Made by a program: the position numbers and the translations under genes. The notes under the pieces were generated by a model. It was not told the DNA's origin. It did not search any database and was given only the letters and a program-made list of their open reading frames with translations. DNA of 36,343 nt from an uncultured bacterium (lineage in GTDB: Bacteria; Bacillota; Clostridia; Lachnospirales; Lachnospiraceae), in assembly GCA_946061355.1 (NCBI GenBank), contig CAMGRE010000001.1:1-36343 (forward strand), given 5' to 3'. Positions within the stretch are counted from its first letter, which is position 1; each line of letters begins with the position of its first letter. This document shows, piece after piece, positions 1 through 8,299 of this stretch.

Positions 1-53
1 ATCTTTTAACAAATCTCTTTTATCTGCCGACCGACGAGTGGGGAGATGACGCA

Positions 54-692
54 GTGAGAATGACCAATGTGGGAGTGGGCACAGTGATCATTGTGATCAT
101 TGCACTCATTGTGGCAGCACTGATCGTGTATCGTATCCAGTCCGGAAAGAAATCAACTAAGATCACAGCAAAGCAGCTTGCTTTTTCCGCGATGGCTGTC
201 GCACTTGCCGTGGTTACGTCTATGATTAAGATTATTGATATGCCTATGGGCGGTTCCGTGACACTTTTTAGTATGCTCTTTATCGTATTGATCGGATACT
301 GGTATGGTCCTTTTGTCGGTATTATGACAGGCATGGCATATGGACTGATTCAGTTTGTGTTAGAACCGATCTTTTATACAATCCCGCAGATGCTGGTGGA
401 TTATCCACTCGCATTTGGAGCGCTTGGTCTGTCCGGTTTTTTTGCCGGAAAGAAGAGAGGACTGGCTTTGGGCTACATAGTCGGTGTTCTTGGCAGATAC
501 GTGTTTGCATTCCTTTCAGGCGTTCTTTTCTTTGCGGCCTATGCTCCGGAAGAGATGGGAGCGGTCATTTATTCCCTTGTCTATAATGGCTCTTATCTGC
601 TCACGGAAGGAATCATTACTTTAATCATTATCTGTCTGCCGCCGATGGCAAAAGCGATGGAACGGATCAGACAGCTGGCAACTGAAGAATAA
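54..692 (+). CDS. thiT: ThiT, thiamine-binding S component of an ECF transporter
   Basis: This is an integral membrane protein that binds thiamine and hands it to the shared ECF energising module (EcfA/A'/T), which is not in this window. The 212-residue product carries the family signatures GGSVTLFSML (about residue 64), a PQMLVDYPLAFGALGLSG segment, and FFAAYAPEEM followed by YSLVYNGSYL, which line up with Bacillus YuaJ/ThiT. The GTG start at 54 has a GGGGAG ribosome-binding site 8 bases upstream. Ahead of the six family helices there is an extra hydrophobic segment at residues 8-28. Only 53 upstream bases are visible and they do not look like a TPP riboswitch; such a switch could lie outside the window. 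The gene is probably monocistronic, with a hairpin at 772-803 downstream. The family call is firm; substrate specificity is inferred from the family. Confidence 0.88.
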   Translation: MRMTNVGVGTVIIVIIALIVAALIVYRIQSGKKSTKITAKQLAFSAMAVALAVVTSMIKIIDMPMGGSVTLFSMLFIVLIGYWYGPFVGIMTGMAYGLIQFVLEPIFYTIPQMLVDYPLAFGALGLSGFFAGKKRGLALGYIVGVLGRYVFAFLSGVLFFAAYAPEEMGAVIYSLVYNGSYLLTEGIITLIIICLPPMAKAMERIRQLATEE

Positions 693-718
693 AGAAGCGT
701 AAAATGTTAGAAAAAGAG

Positions 719-747
719 TTGCATTTCCGATTTTACGGTGCTACAAT
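719..747 (+). promoter_or_regulatory. Sigma-A promoter of the rimP-nusA-infB operon
   Basis: TTGCAT at 719-724 and TACAAT at 742-747 are separated by 17 bases. Transcription would start near 754, giving a leader of about 70 bases that contains the hairpin at 772-803. It is the only good promoter-like sequence between thiT and rimP. This is a sequence match only. Confidence 0.6.
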
Positions 748-771
748 AACTATGATGTAAATAAGGATGAT

Positions 772-803
772 AAGAAAGAGTGGTTGACAAACCACTCTTT
801 CTT
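772..803 (+). terminator. Perfect 14-bp hairpin in the rimP leader (terminator or attenuator)
   Basis: AAGAAAGAGTGGTT at 772-785 pairs perfectly with 790-803 around a GACA loop. A shorter 8-bp core (GAGTGGTT with AACCACTC) is followed by the U-rich run TTTCTTGTT, which resembles an intrinsic terminator. It lies downstream of the promoter at 719-747, so it could terminate thiT read-through and also attenuate the rimP operon. The loop contains TTGACA, but no good -10 follows at 16-18 bases. Confidence 0.55.
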
Positions 804-826
804 GTTGAATAGGGAGAGGTGAGACA

Positions 827-1288
827 GTGGCAAAAAGAGATTATGAGAGCCGCACGGAGGAATTGCTCACGCCGATAGCGGAGGCCGTGGGAGTGTCCGT
901 CTATGACGTAGAGTATGTCAAAGAGGGGAGCGACTGGTATCTGCGGTGCTACATTGATAAGCCGGACGGTGTGACTATTCAGGATTGTGAGACGGTGAGC
1001 AGAGCACTTTCTGACCGACTGGATGAGGAGGATTACATTGCGGACGCTTACATTCTGGAGGTCAGCAGTCCGGGACTCGGCAGAACTTTGAAGAAGGATA
1101 AACATCTTGCAAAGAGTATCGGACAGGAAGTGGAAGTAAAGACTTATAAGCCGATTGAGAAACAGAAGGAATTTTCCGGAATCCTGAGAGCATTTGACCA
1201 GGACACCGTTACGATAGAGACACAAACCGGCGAGGTGCAGTTTGACAGGAGTGATGTGGCACTCATCAGACTGGCGCTGGATTTTTAG
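827..1288 (+). CDS. rimP: RimP, 30S ribosome maturation factor
   Basis: RimP is a cytoplasmic assembly factor that binds the 30S subunit and helps fold the 3' domain of 16S rRNA. The 153-residue product has the family's usual size. The N-terminal alpha/beta domain ends in the signature EVSSPGLGRTL (about residues 84-94; most homologues read EVSSPGLDRPL). The C-terminal SH3-like barrel covers about residues 95-150. The GTG start at 827 follows an AGGGAGAGGTGAG ribosome-binding region. It is the first gene of the rimP-nusA-infB operon, in the same order as in Bacillus and E. coli, and nusA begins 42 bases after its stop. Confidence 0.95.
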   Translation: MAKRDYESRTEELLTPIAEAVGVSVYDVEYVKEGSDWYLRCYIDKPDGVTIQDCETVSRALSDRLDEEDYIADAYILEVSSPGLGRTLKKDKHLAKSIGQEVEVKTYKPIEKQKEFSGILRAFDQDTVTIETQTGEVQFDRSDVALIRLALDF

Positions 1289-1330
1289 AGAGATAAGAGA
1301 AAACAACCAAGTTTAGGAGGAAACTGGAAA

Positions 1331-2497
1331 ATGAACAAAGAATTGATGGAAGCACTGAACATTTTGGAAAAAGAAAAGGAGATCAGTAAGGAGACGCTGT
1401 TCGAGGCGATTGAGAATTCCCTGCTGACAGCCTGCAAGAACCATTTCGGAAAGGCTGACAATATCAAGGTGGAAATCGACCGTGACACCTGTGATTTCCT
1501 TTGCTATGCGGAGAAGGAGATCGTGGAAGAGGTGGAGGATGACTGTCTGCAGATCTCTCTTGAGGATGCACAGGCAATCTCTAAGAACGCACAGCTTGGA
1601 GATATCATTCATGTGGAGATCAAATCCAAGGAATTCGGCAGAATCGCAACGCAGAATGCCAAGAATGTGATCCTTCAGAAGATCCGCGAGGAAGAGAGAA
1701 GCGTGATCTATAATCAGTATTTTGAGAAGGAAAAGGATGTTGTGACAGGTGTGGTACAAAGATACCTGGGCAGAAACATCAGCATTAATCTGGGTAAGGC
1801 AGACGCCATCCTGAACGAGAGCGAGCAGGTGAAGGGCGAGGTATTCAAGGCGACCGAGAGAATTAAAGTCTATATTCTGGAAGTGAAGAATACACCTAAA
1901 GGACCGAGAATTCTGGTAAGCCGTACCCATCCGGAACTGGTGAAACGCCTTTTTGAGGAAGAGGTGACAGAGATCAAGGACGGTACCGTGGAGATCAAGA
2001 GTATTGCCAGAGAGGCGGGAAGCAGAACAAAGCTGGCGGTATGGTCCAACAATCCCAACGTGGATGCTGTCGGCGCCTGCGTCGGCATGAACGGCGCCAG
2101 AGTCAATGCCATTGTGGAGGAACTGCGCGGCGAGAAGATTGATATCATCAACTGGGATGAGAATCCCGGCAATCTGATCCAGAACGCACTGTCTCCGGCA
2201 AAGATCGTGGCTGTTTTTGCTGATCCGGATGAGAAGACCGCTAAGGTCGTAGTGCCTGATTATCAGCTTTCCCTTGCAATCGGCAAGGAGGGACAGAATG
2301 CCAGACTGGCTGCCAAGCTGACCGGTTATAAGATCGATATCAAGAGTGAGACGCAGGCAAAGGATACTCCCGGCTTCCGTTACGAGGATTATGTGGATGA
2401 CGAGTATGATGAGGAAGAGTATGACGAGGAGTATCAGGGCGAGTATGAGGAAGGAGAGTATGTAGAGGAAGAGACATACGAATCCGAGGATGAGTAA
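1331..2497 (+). CDS. nusA: NusA, transcription termination/antitermination factor
   Basis: NusA binds RNA polymerase and nascent RNA, and modulates pausing, intrinsic termination and antitermination. The 388-residue product has the Firmicute architecture: an N-terminal RNAP-binding domain (about 1-125), an S1 domain (about 132-200), KH1 containing GACVGMNGARVNAI (about 247-272) and KH2 containing AIGKEGQNARLAAK (about 313-337). It ends in an unusually acidic D/E/Y-rich tail (about 355-388), made of DEEEYDE-like repeats; the E. coli C-terminal AR repeats are absent, as usual in Firmicutes. The ribosome-binding site is TAGGAGG, about 10 bases before the ATG. Its last 8 bases overlap rnpM, suggesting translational coupling. 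Confidence 0.97.
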   Translation: MNKELMEALNILEKEKEISKETLFEAIENSLLTACKNHFGKADNIKVEIDRDTCDFLCYAEKEIVEEVEDDCLQISLEDAQAISKNAQLGDIIHVEIKSKEFGRIATQNAKNVILQKIREEERSVIYNQYFEKEKDVVTGVVQRYLGRNISINLGKADAILNESEQVKGEVFKATERIKVYILEVKNTPKGPRILVSRTHPELVKRLFEEEVTEIKDGTVEIKSIAREAGSRTKLAVWSNNPNVDAVGACVGMNGARVNAIVEELRGEKIDIINWDENPGNLIQNALSPAKIVAVFADPDEKTAKVVVPDYQLSLAIGKEGQNARLAAKLTGYKIDIKSETQAKDTPGFRYEDYVDDEYDEEEYDEEYQGEYEEGEYVEEETYESEDE

Positions 2498-2762
2498 AAA
2501 AATTCCCATGAGACAGTGTGTGGGCTGTGGTGAGATGAAGAGCAAAAAAGAGATGATGCGCGTGCTAAAAACAGCGGAGGATCACATTGTCCTGGATGTA
2601 ACCGGTAAAAAGAACGGGAGAGGCGCTTATCTGTGTATTTCCGCAGAATGCCTGAAAAAGGCGCGGAAAAACAAGGGTCTGGAGCGTTCCTTCCACATGA
2701 GCATTCCGGAAGAAATTTATGAGAGTCTGGAAAAGGAGCTTGAGGACAGTGGTGCAAAATAA
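2490..2762 (+). CDS. rnpM: RnpM (YlxR), RNA-binding modulator of RNase P
   Basis: This is a small basic protein of the YlxR family. The Bacillus member binds RNase P RNA and inhibits tRNA maturation, hence the name RnpM. The 90-residue product shows the diagnostic RQCVGC motif (residues 8-13) and GRGAYLC (about 43-49), which form the conserved RNA-binding face. The start overlaps the end of nusA by 8 bases. Its own C-terminus overlaps the start of the ylxQ-like gene. The order nusA-ylxR-ylxQ-infB is the standard Firmicute arrangement and supports the call. The family assignment is firm; the RNase P role is inferred from Bacillus. Confidence 0.93.
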   Translation: MSKKIPMRQCVGCGEMKSKKEMMRVLKTAEDHIVLDVTGKKNGRGAYLCISAECLKKARKNKGLERSFHMSIPEEIYESLEKELEDSGAK

Positions 2763-3063
2763 AGTTTTTTCCCTGTTGGGGCTTGCGGCGAGGTCGCGCA
2801 ATGTGGTCAGCGGCGAGTTCGCAACGGAAAAAGCGGTCAAGGACGGGAAAGCCTGTCTGGTGATCGTCAGCGAGGAAGCATCGGATAATACCAAAAAGAT
2901 GTTTCAAAATATGTGCAGCTTTTATGAAGTCCCTCTTCGGCTTTACGGCGGCAAGGAAGAACTCGGTCATTGTATCGGAAAAGAGATGAGAGCATCTCTT
3001 GCAGTGACAAATGAAGGATTTGCATCAAATATCATAAAAAATCTGGAATGTGAAGATAACTAA
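2749..3063 (+). CDS. ylxQ: YlxQ, L7Ae/L30e-family RNA-binding protein
   Basis: This is a small L7Ae-fold protein, a family that recognises kink-turn RNA. Bacillus YlxQ belongs here, but its cellular target is not settled. The sequence begins NKVFSLLGLAARSRNVVSGE, the typical YlxQ N-terminus, and continues with a CLVIVSEEASDNTKK strand-helix region. I place the start at GTG 2749 because AAAGGAG lies about 11 bases upstream; the adjacent GTG at 2752 is equally possible. An in-frame ATG at 2719 would add ten residues that homologues lack. The gene overlaps the end of rnpM by 14 bases and stops 14 bases before the infB start. Confidence 0.88.
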   Translation: MVQNKVFSLLGLAARSRNVVSGEFATEKAVKDGKACLVIVSEEASDNTKKMFQNMCSFYEVPLRLYGGKEELGHCIGKEMRASLAVTNEGFASNIIKNLECEDN

Positions 3064-3077
3064 TGGAGGTAGCGAGC

Positions 3078-5921
3078 ATGGCGAAAGTGAAAGTACATGA
3101 ACTTGCAAAAGAACTGGAAAAGCAGAGCAAAGAAATTGTTGCTTTTTTACAGAATAAAGGAATTGAGGTAAAAGCGGCACAGAGCTCCGTTGAGGATGAT
3201 GTGGCAGATATGGTGAGAAAGGAATTCGGAGCAAAACGGACTTCGACGCCAAAGACCGAGGCAACGGAGAAGAAAGCCGGGACAGCAGAACCAAAGGCTG
3301 AAGCAGTGGAGAAGAAAGCCGAGGCGGAGGATAAACCCGCAAAGGCAGAGGAAGGCAAGACAGAAAAAACTGCAGATGCGCCGAAACAGTCGGAGGAACA
3401 GAAGCAGCCGGTACACAAGGCAGAGGCACCTGTAAAGAAGAAAAAGAACATTATTTTTGTCAGCAATCCCCACAACAGCAAGATGCAGGGCGGACAGAGA
3501 TCTCCCATGGGAAATGACAGAAGAAGTAATAACAACGGCAATAACAGTGGAATTCGCAGACCGCTGATCCGGCCTTTGACACCGCCATCGCCCACGCCTT
3601 CCGTAGATATGGTCAAGAGCAATCCTCAGCCGAGAAGGCAGGAGAGACCGCAGACCGCACCGGAGAGCAGAATGCAGGGTGCTCAGGAGAGGCCGCAGGG
3701 AACACAGGATAACAGAGGAACCAGGCCGCTTCAGGAGAGAAAACTTGCGGACAACAGAGACAGAAGAGTGCAGGAAAGGACGGGAGGCAGTTATGATAAC
3801 AGAAACCGTCAGACGGACAATCGCACAGGCAATACAGGTTATAACAGGGATCGCAGCGCTACTGCGGGCAGTGGGGATCGTAATCGGAGCTTTAACAATA
3901 GCGGACGCCCTGAGAGAGGAAATGGCAGAGAGGACAATCGATTCCGCAAGCCTGCGCCGGGTAAGGGATTTGCTCCCGACACACCGATCAAAGAAGTAGA
4001 GAAGCCGCATAGAGACGAGGGAAAGCGCCGTCAGGATCAGGAGAGAGATAAGCGTTCCAGAAAGGATGCAATCTACGAGGACGGCAATGAGAAGGGAAAA
4101 GGAAAAGGCAACAAGCCGGGCCGGTTTATCAAGCCTGAGAAGAAGGTAGAGGAGAAACAGGAAGAGCAGATCAAGACGATCACTCTGCCCGAGACACTGA
4201 CGATCAAAGAACTTGCCGATAAGATGAAGATACAGCCTTCCGCAATCGTGAAGAAGCTGTTTATGCAGGGACAGATCGTTACAGTCAATCAGGAGATCAG
4301 TTTTGAGACTGCAGAGGAAATTGCGATCGAATACGAGATCATCTGTGAGAAGGAAATCAAGGTGGATGTGATCGAGGAGCTTCTGAAAGAGGAGGAGGAG
4401 AATCCTGAGGATATGACTCCGAGACCTCCGGTTATCTGTGTTATGGGTCATGTTGATCACGGTAAGACGTCTCTGCTCGATGCGATCCGTAAGACGAACG
4501 TCACGGACAGAGAGGCAGGCGGTATCACACAGCATATCGGTGCATATACCGTCAATGTGAACGATCAGAAGATCACATTCCTCGATACACCGGGACACGA
4601 GGCGTTCACCGCGATGCGTATGCGCGGCGCAAATTCAACGGATATCGCGATCCTGGTGGTGGCTGCGGATGACGGTGTTATGCCGCAGACGGTCGAGGCG
4701 ATCAATCACGCAAAGGCTGCAGGAATTGAAATTATCGTAGCGGTGAACAAGGTTGATAAGCCCGGAGCCAATGTGGATCGCGTGAAGCAGGAATTGACGG
4801 AATATGAACTGATCCCGGTAGACTGGGGCGGAAGTACAGAGTTCGTTCCTGTGTCCGCAAAGACCGGAGAGGGATTGGATACGCTGCTTGAGACCATCCT
4901 GCTGACCGCGGAGATTCTCGAACTGAAAGCGAATGCAAAGCGTCGTGCGAGAGGTCTCGTGATCGAGGCAGAGCTTGACAGAGGACGCGGTCCTGTGGCT
5001 ACGGTTCTGGTTCAGAAGGGTACATTACATGTAGGTGATTTTGTGTCCGCAGGTTCCGCTCACGGTAAGGTTCGTGCGATGGTGGATGACAAGGGACGCC
5101 GGGTGAAGGAGGCAGGTCCTTCCACACCTGTGGAGATCCTTGGTCTTTCTGATGTGCCGAGCGCGGGAGAGGTTATTATCGCCCATGACAGCGATAAGAC
5201 AGCCAAGTCTTATGCAGAGACATATCTGGCACAGAATAAGGAGAAAATGCTGGAGGAGACGAAGTCCAAGATGTCTCTGGATGATCTGTTTACGCAGATC
5301 CAGGCAGGAAATCTGAAGGAATTGAACATTATCGTGAAGGCCGATGTCCAGGGTAGTGTGGAAGCTGTGAAGCAGAGCCTCCTGAAGCTTTCCAACGAGG
5401 AGGTTGTCGTGAAATGTATCCACGGTGGCGTGGGTGCCATCAACGAATCCGACGTTATTCTTGCTTCCGCGTCAAATGCGATTATCATCGGATTTAATGT
5501 GCGTCCCGATGCAACAGCTAAGACGACTGCTGAGCGTGAGGGCGTGGATGTAAGGCTCTATAAGGTTATCTATCAGGCAATCGAGGACGTGGAAGCGGCC
5601 ATGAAGGGTATGCTGGATCCTGTCTTCGAGGAGAAGGTGATCGGACACGCAGAGGTGCGTCAGATCTTCAAGGCATCCGCAGTCGGAAATATCGCAGGTT
5701 CTTATGTGCTTGACGGTGTGTTCCAGAGAGACTGCAGTGTGCGTATTTCCAGAGAAGGCGAGCAGATCTTTGAAGGCAAACTGGCATCCCTGAAGCGTTT
5801 CAAGGATGATGTGAAGGAAGTGAAGTCAGGCTTCGAGTGCGGTCTTGTATTTGAGGGATTTGATCAGATGCAGGAGCTTGATATCGTGGAGGCCTATATT
5901 ATGGTAGAGGTGCCCAGATAG
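3078..5921 (+). CDS. infB: Translation initiation factor IF-2
   Basis: IF-2 is the GTPase that places initiator fMet-tRNA on the 30S subunit and drives subunit joining. The product is 947 residues from ATG 3078, which has GGAGGT 7 bases upstream; an in-frame ATG at 3063 overlaps that ribosome-binding site and is unlikely. The order is an IF2_N helical domain (about 1-55), a very long low-complexity segment (about 55-365; first Ala/Glu/Lys-rich, then Asn/Arg/Gln/Gly-rich), a second IF2_N (about 370-420) and the G domain. G-domain motifs are GHVDHGKT (457-464), DTPGH (503-507), NKVD (557-560) and SAK (593-595), followed by the EF-Tu-like domain 2, domain 3 and the C-terminal fMet-tRNA-binding domain. 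The linker is much longer than in Bacillus. Confidence 0.97.
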   Translation: MAKVKVHELAKELEKQSKEIVAFLQNKGIEVKAAQSSVEDDVADMVRKEFGAKRTSTPKTEATEKKAGTAEPKAEAVEKKAEAEDKPAKAEEGKTEKTADAPKQSEEQKQPVHKAEAPVKKKKNIIFVSNPHNSKMQGGQRSPMGNDRRSNNNGNNSGIRRPLIRPLTPPSPTPSVDMVKSNPQPRRQERPQTAPESRMQGAQERPQGTQDNRGTRPLQERKLADNRDRRVQERTGGSYDNRNRQTDNRTGNTGYNRDRSATAGSGDRNRSFNNSGRPERGNGREDNRFRKPAPGKGFAPDTPIKEVEKPHRDEGKRRQDQERDKRSRKDAIYEDGNEKGKGKGNKPGRFIKPEKKVEEKQEEQIKTITLPETLTIKELADKMKIQPSAIVKKLFMQGQIVTVNQEISFETAEEIAIEYEIICEKEIKVDVIEELLKEEEENPEDMTPRPPVICVMGHVDHGKTSLLDAIRKTNVTDREAGGITQHIGAYTVNVNDQKITFLDTPGHEAFTAMRMRGANSTDIAILVVAADDGVMPQTVEAINHAKAAGIEIIVAVNKVDKPGANVDRVKQELTEYELIPVDWGGSTEFVPVSAKTGEGLDTLLETILLTAEILELKANAKRRARGLVIEAELDRGRGPVATVLVQKGTLHVGDFVSAGSAHGKVRAMVDDKGRRVKEAGPSTPVEILGLSDVPSAGEVIIAHDSDKTAKSYAETYLAQNKEKMLEETKSKMSLDDLFTQIQAGNLKELNIIVKADVQGSVEAVKQSLLKLSNEEVVVKCIHGGVGAINESDVILASASNAIIIGFNVRPDATAKTTAEREGVDVRLYKVIYQAIEDVEAAMKGMLDPVFEEKVIGHAEVRQIFKASAVGNIAGSYVLDGVFQRDCSVRISREGEQIFEGKLASLKRFKDDVKEVKSGFECGLVFEGFDQMQELDIVEAYIMVEVPR

Positions 5922-5952
5922 GATATCCGGGCAGTCGGAAAAGGGTAAATAA

Positions 5953-6336
5953 ATGAGAAAGAATAGTGTAAAAAATACACGGATCAACGGCGAGGTGCAG
6001 CGGGTACTGGCAGAGATCATCCGGGGAGAGATCAAGGATCCCCGCATTGCTCCGCTCACCTCGGTGGTGGCGGTGGAAGTGGCGCCGGATCTGAAGAGCT
6101 GTAAGGCGTGGATCAGTGTGTTGGGAGACACAAAGGCACAGGAGGATACACTGGCAGGCTTAAAAAGTGCGGAGGGCTTTATCCGCAGCAAGCTTGCAAA
6201 GGAGATCAATCTGCGCAATACACCGGAGATCCGCTTTGTACTGGATCAGTCCATCGAGTATGGTGTGAATATGTCCAGAAAGATTGACGAGATCAATAAT
6301 GGGGAATTCGGACAGAATTCCGAAAGCAAAGATTGA
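5953..6336 (+). CDS. rbfA: RbfA, 30S ribosome-binding factor A
   Basis: RbfA is a cold-shock-associated KH-fold protein that binds 30S precursors near helix 1 of 16S rRNA. The 127-residue product has the usual length. It shows the family pattern RINGEVQRVLAEIIRGEIKDPR (split here as residues 10-20 and 21-31), the central ISVLGDTKAQ strand, and the late PEIRFVLDQSIEYG segment. An AAAAGGG ribosome-binding sequence precedes the ATG. It sits between infB and nrnA in the standard operon order. The short C-terminal tail is acidic and asparagine-rich and shows nothing recognisable. Confidence 0.95.
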   Translation: MRKNSVKNTRINGEVQRVLAEIIRGEIKDPRIAPLTSVVAVEVAPDLKSCKAWISVLGDTKAQEDTLAGLKSAEGFIRSKLAKEINLRNTPEIRFVLDQSIEYGVNMSRKIDEINNGEFGQNSESKD

Positions 6337-6357
6337 TATTTATAGGGAAGTGATTGT

Positions 6358-7320
6358 ATGTTTCAGTTGACAGAAGAGATAAAAGGCGCCCGCTCGATCG
6401 GTATCAGCGGGCATATCAGACCGGACGGGGACTGTGTCGGCTCGGCGATGGCATTGTATTTGTATTTACAAAAGATTGCGGAAGCGGGGACGGAGGTAAG
6501 CGTATATCTGGAGCAGCCTCCGGAAACGTTCGGCGCGATCAAGGGAATAGAGCAGATACAGACTGAGGCGCCGGAGGATAAGGTGTATGATGTGTTCTTC
6601 GCACTGGACTGCGAGAAGAGCAGACTCGGATTCGCGGAGAAACTGTTCGGGCAGGCAAAGAAAACGATCAATGTGGATCATCATATCAGCAATCTCGGAT
6701 GCGGCAAGGTGAATTATGTTGTGCCGACCGCCAGTTCCACAAGTGAACTTGTATACGATCTGCTTGACAGGGAGTACATGGACCGGGATATTGCCATGGC
6801 GATTTACATCGGGATCATTCATGATACCGGTGTGTTCCAGTATTCCAACACATCGCCGAAGACCATGAGGATTGCAGCCGACCTGCTGGAATACGGTTTT
6901 GATTTCTCAACTCTGATAGAGGAAACGTTTTATCAGAAGACGTACTGGCAGAATCAGATCATGGGCAGAGCGCTGCTCGAGAGCATTATGTTCTTAGGCG
7001 GCAGATGCATCGTCAGTGCGGTGGACCGCAAGCTGATGGAGTTTTATCATGCGACACCGAAAGATCTGGATGGAATCGTGAACCAGCTGAAGATCATCAA
7101 AGGCGTGGAATGTGCCGTCTTTATGTACGAGACGGATATTCTGGAATACAAGGTGAGCATGCGTTCGACCGACAGGGTAGATGTCGCAAAGGTTGCCTCA
7201 TACTTTGGGGGCGGAGGACATAAAAAGGCGGCGGGATGTACCATGAAAGGGACATTCCACGATGTGATCAACAATCTGTCTCTACATATTGAGAAACAGT
7301 TAGATGGGGAAGCAAATTGA
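6358..7320 (+). CDS. nrnA: NrnA, DHH-DHHA1 oligoribonuclease / pAp phosphatase
   Basis: This is a Mn-dependent DHH phosphoesterase. Bacillus NrnA degrades nano-RNAs to mononucleotides and hydrolyses pAp to AMP. The 320-residue product has the metal-binding motifs HIRPDGD (residues 19-25), DCEKSRLG (about 84-91) and the naming DHH (107-109). The C-terminal DHHA1 substrate-binding domain carries GGGGHKKAAGC (about 293-303). It is the expected neighbour of rbfA and truB. An AGGGAAGTG ribosome-binding region precedes the ATG. Its stop codon overlaps the TTG start of truB (TTGA), which implies coupled translation. Confidence 0.93.
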   Translation: MFQLTEEIKGARSIGISGHIRPDGDCVGSAMALYLYLQKIAEAGTEVSVYLEQPPETFGAIKGIEQIQTEAPEDKVYDVFFALDCEKSRLGFAEKLFGQAKKTINVDHHISNLGCGKVNYVVPTASSTSELVYDLLDREYMDRDIAMAIYIGIIHDTGVFQYSNTSPKTMRIAADLLEYGFDFSTLIEETFYQKTYWQNQIMGRALLESIMFLGGRCIVSAVDRKLMEFYHATPKDLDGIVNQLKIIKGVECAVFMYETDILEYKVSMRSTDRVDVAKVASYFGGGGHKKAAGCTMKGTFHDVINNLSLHIEKQLDGEAN

Positions 7321-8267
7321 TTAACGGTATCATTAATGTATACAAAGAAAGGGGCTTTACTTCCCATGATGTGGTGGCAAAGCTTCGCGGGATTTTAAAA
7401 CAGAAAAAGATCGGACACACGGGAACGCTGGATCCGGAGGCGGAGGGCGTGCTCCCGGTGTGTCTCGGAAACGGAACAAAACTTTGTGACATGCTCACGG
7501 ACAGGAGCAAGGAGTATGTTGCAGAGTTTTTGTTAGGTATATCCACGGATACGCAGGATACAACGGGAACTGTGCTGATGCAAAAAGAGGTTGACATAAC
7601 ACCCGAACAACTACGTGAGGCAGCACAGTCCTTTGTCGGGGAGTATGATCAGATCCCACCGATGTATTCGGCATGTAAGGTAAACGGAAAGAGGCTTTAT
7701 GAGCTGGCAAGACAGGGAAAAGAAGTGGAAAGACAGCCGCGCAGAGTGGTGATCGAAGCATTAGAGATTCTGGAAACAGACTTTCCGGAGGGCAGCACAG
7801 GAGAAACCGTCGAAGACGGCCTGAACCTGCCCCGGATCAAAATCCGGGTGGTTTGTTCCAAGGGAACCTATATCAGGACGCTGTGTCATGATATCGGGCA
7901 AAAACTTGGCTGCGGGGCAGCCATGGACAGTCTTCTCCGCACCAGAGTCGGAAGTTTTGTCGTGGAGGATGCCATGCGGCTGTCACAGATTGAGGAATGG
8001 GCGCATGGAGAGCAGCAGACGCCCATCTGGATTCCGGTGGACCGGATGTTTGAATCACTTCCCGGCGCTTTTGTGACGGGAAGCGGCATTAAGGCTGTAC
8101 AGAACGGCAATTTTCTGTTTCCGGATCAGCTTGTGCTGTCACAGGCAGAAGCAGTCTGCAGACACGGGGAAGAGATCCGTGTCTATGACAGGGATGGAAA
8201 ATTTTATGGGATCTATGGGTATGATCGGGAGAAGAAAGGGTTTCGACCGGTAAAGATGTTTCTGTGA
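7317..8267 (+). CDS. truB: TruB, tRNA pseudouridine-55 synthase
   Basis: TruB isomerises U55 in the T-arm of tRNAs and acts as a tRNA-folding chaperone. The 316-residue product begins INGIINVYKERGFTSHDV and carries the catalytic motif GHTGTLDPEAEGVLP with the nucleophile Asp39. YSACKVNGKRLYELAR and KGTYIRTLCHDIG are further family blocks, followed by a C-terminal PUA-like region. The start is TTG at 7317, overlapping the nrnA stop by 4 bases, with GATGGGGA upstream; no ATG or GTG fits the family N-terminus. In E. coli and Bacillus truB also lies between rbfA and ribF. Confidence 0.95.
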   Translation: MINGIINVYKERGFTSHDVVAKLRGILKQKKIGHTGTLDPEAEGVLPVCLGNGTKLCDMLTDRSKEYVAEFLLGISTDTQDTTGTVLMQKEVDITPEQLREAAQSFVGEYDQIPPMYSACKVNGKRLYELARQGKEVERQPRRVVIEALEILETDFPEGSTGETVEDGLNLPRIKIRVVCSKGTYIRTLCHDIGQKLGCGAAMDSLLRTRVGSFVVEDAMRLSQIEEWAHGEQQTPIWIPVDRMFESLPGAFVTGSGIKAVQNGNFLFPDQLVLSQAEAVCRHGEEIRVYDRDGKFYGIYGYDREKKGFRPVKMFL

Positions 8268-8299
8268 AAAACAGCGGACTAGAGAGGACAGAAAACGGA

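Noticed and set aside
1..53. Possible TPP riboswitch ahead of thiT
   Set aside because: The 53 visible bases contain none of the conserved CTGAGA or late THI-box sequence. A riboswitch could only lie beyond the window edge.
767..787. Possible six-codon leader peptide running into the rimP leader hairpin
   Set aside because: An ATG with a nearby AAGG exists, but the spacing is too short and the codons show no regulatory run of one amino acid.
784..812. TTGACA in the hairpin loop as a second rimP promoter
   Set aside because: The sequences 15-17 bases downstream (TTGAAT, GAATAG) are poor -10 elements. The match is explained by the inverted repeat.
1313..2545. Long minus-strand open frame (about 410 codons) opposite nusA
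   Set aside because: It is a codon-bias shadow of nusA. It has Leu/Ile-rich nonsense composition, no family motif and no ribosome-binding site. Similar shadows opposite infB (3147-4598), the Na/Pi symporter (10115-11392) and prfC (23428-24528) were rejected for the same reason.
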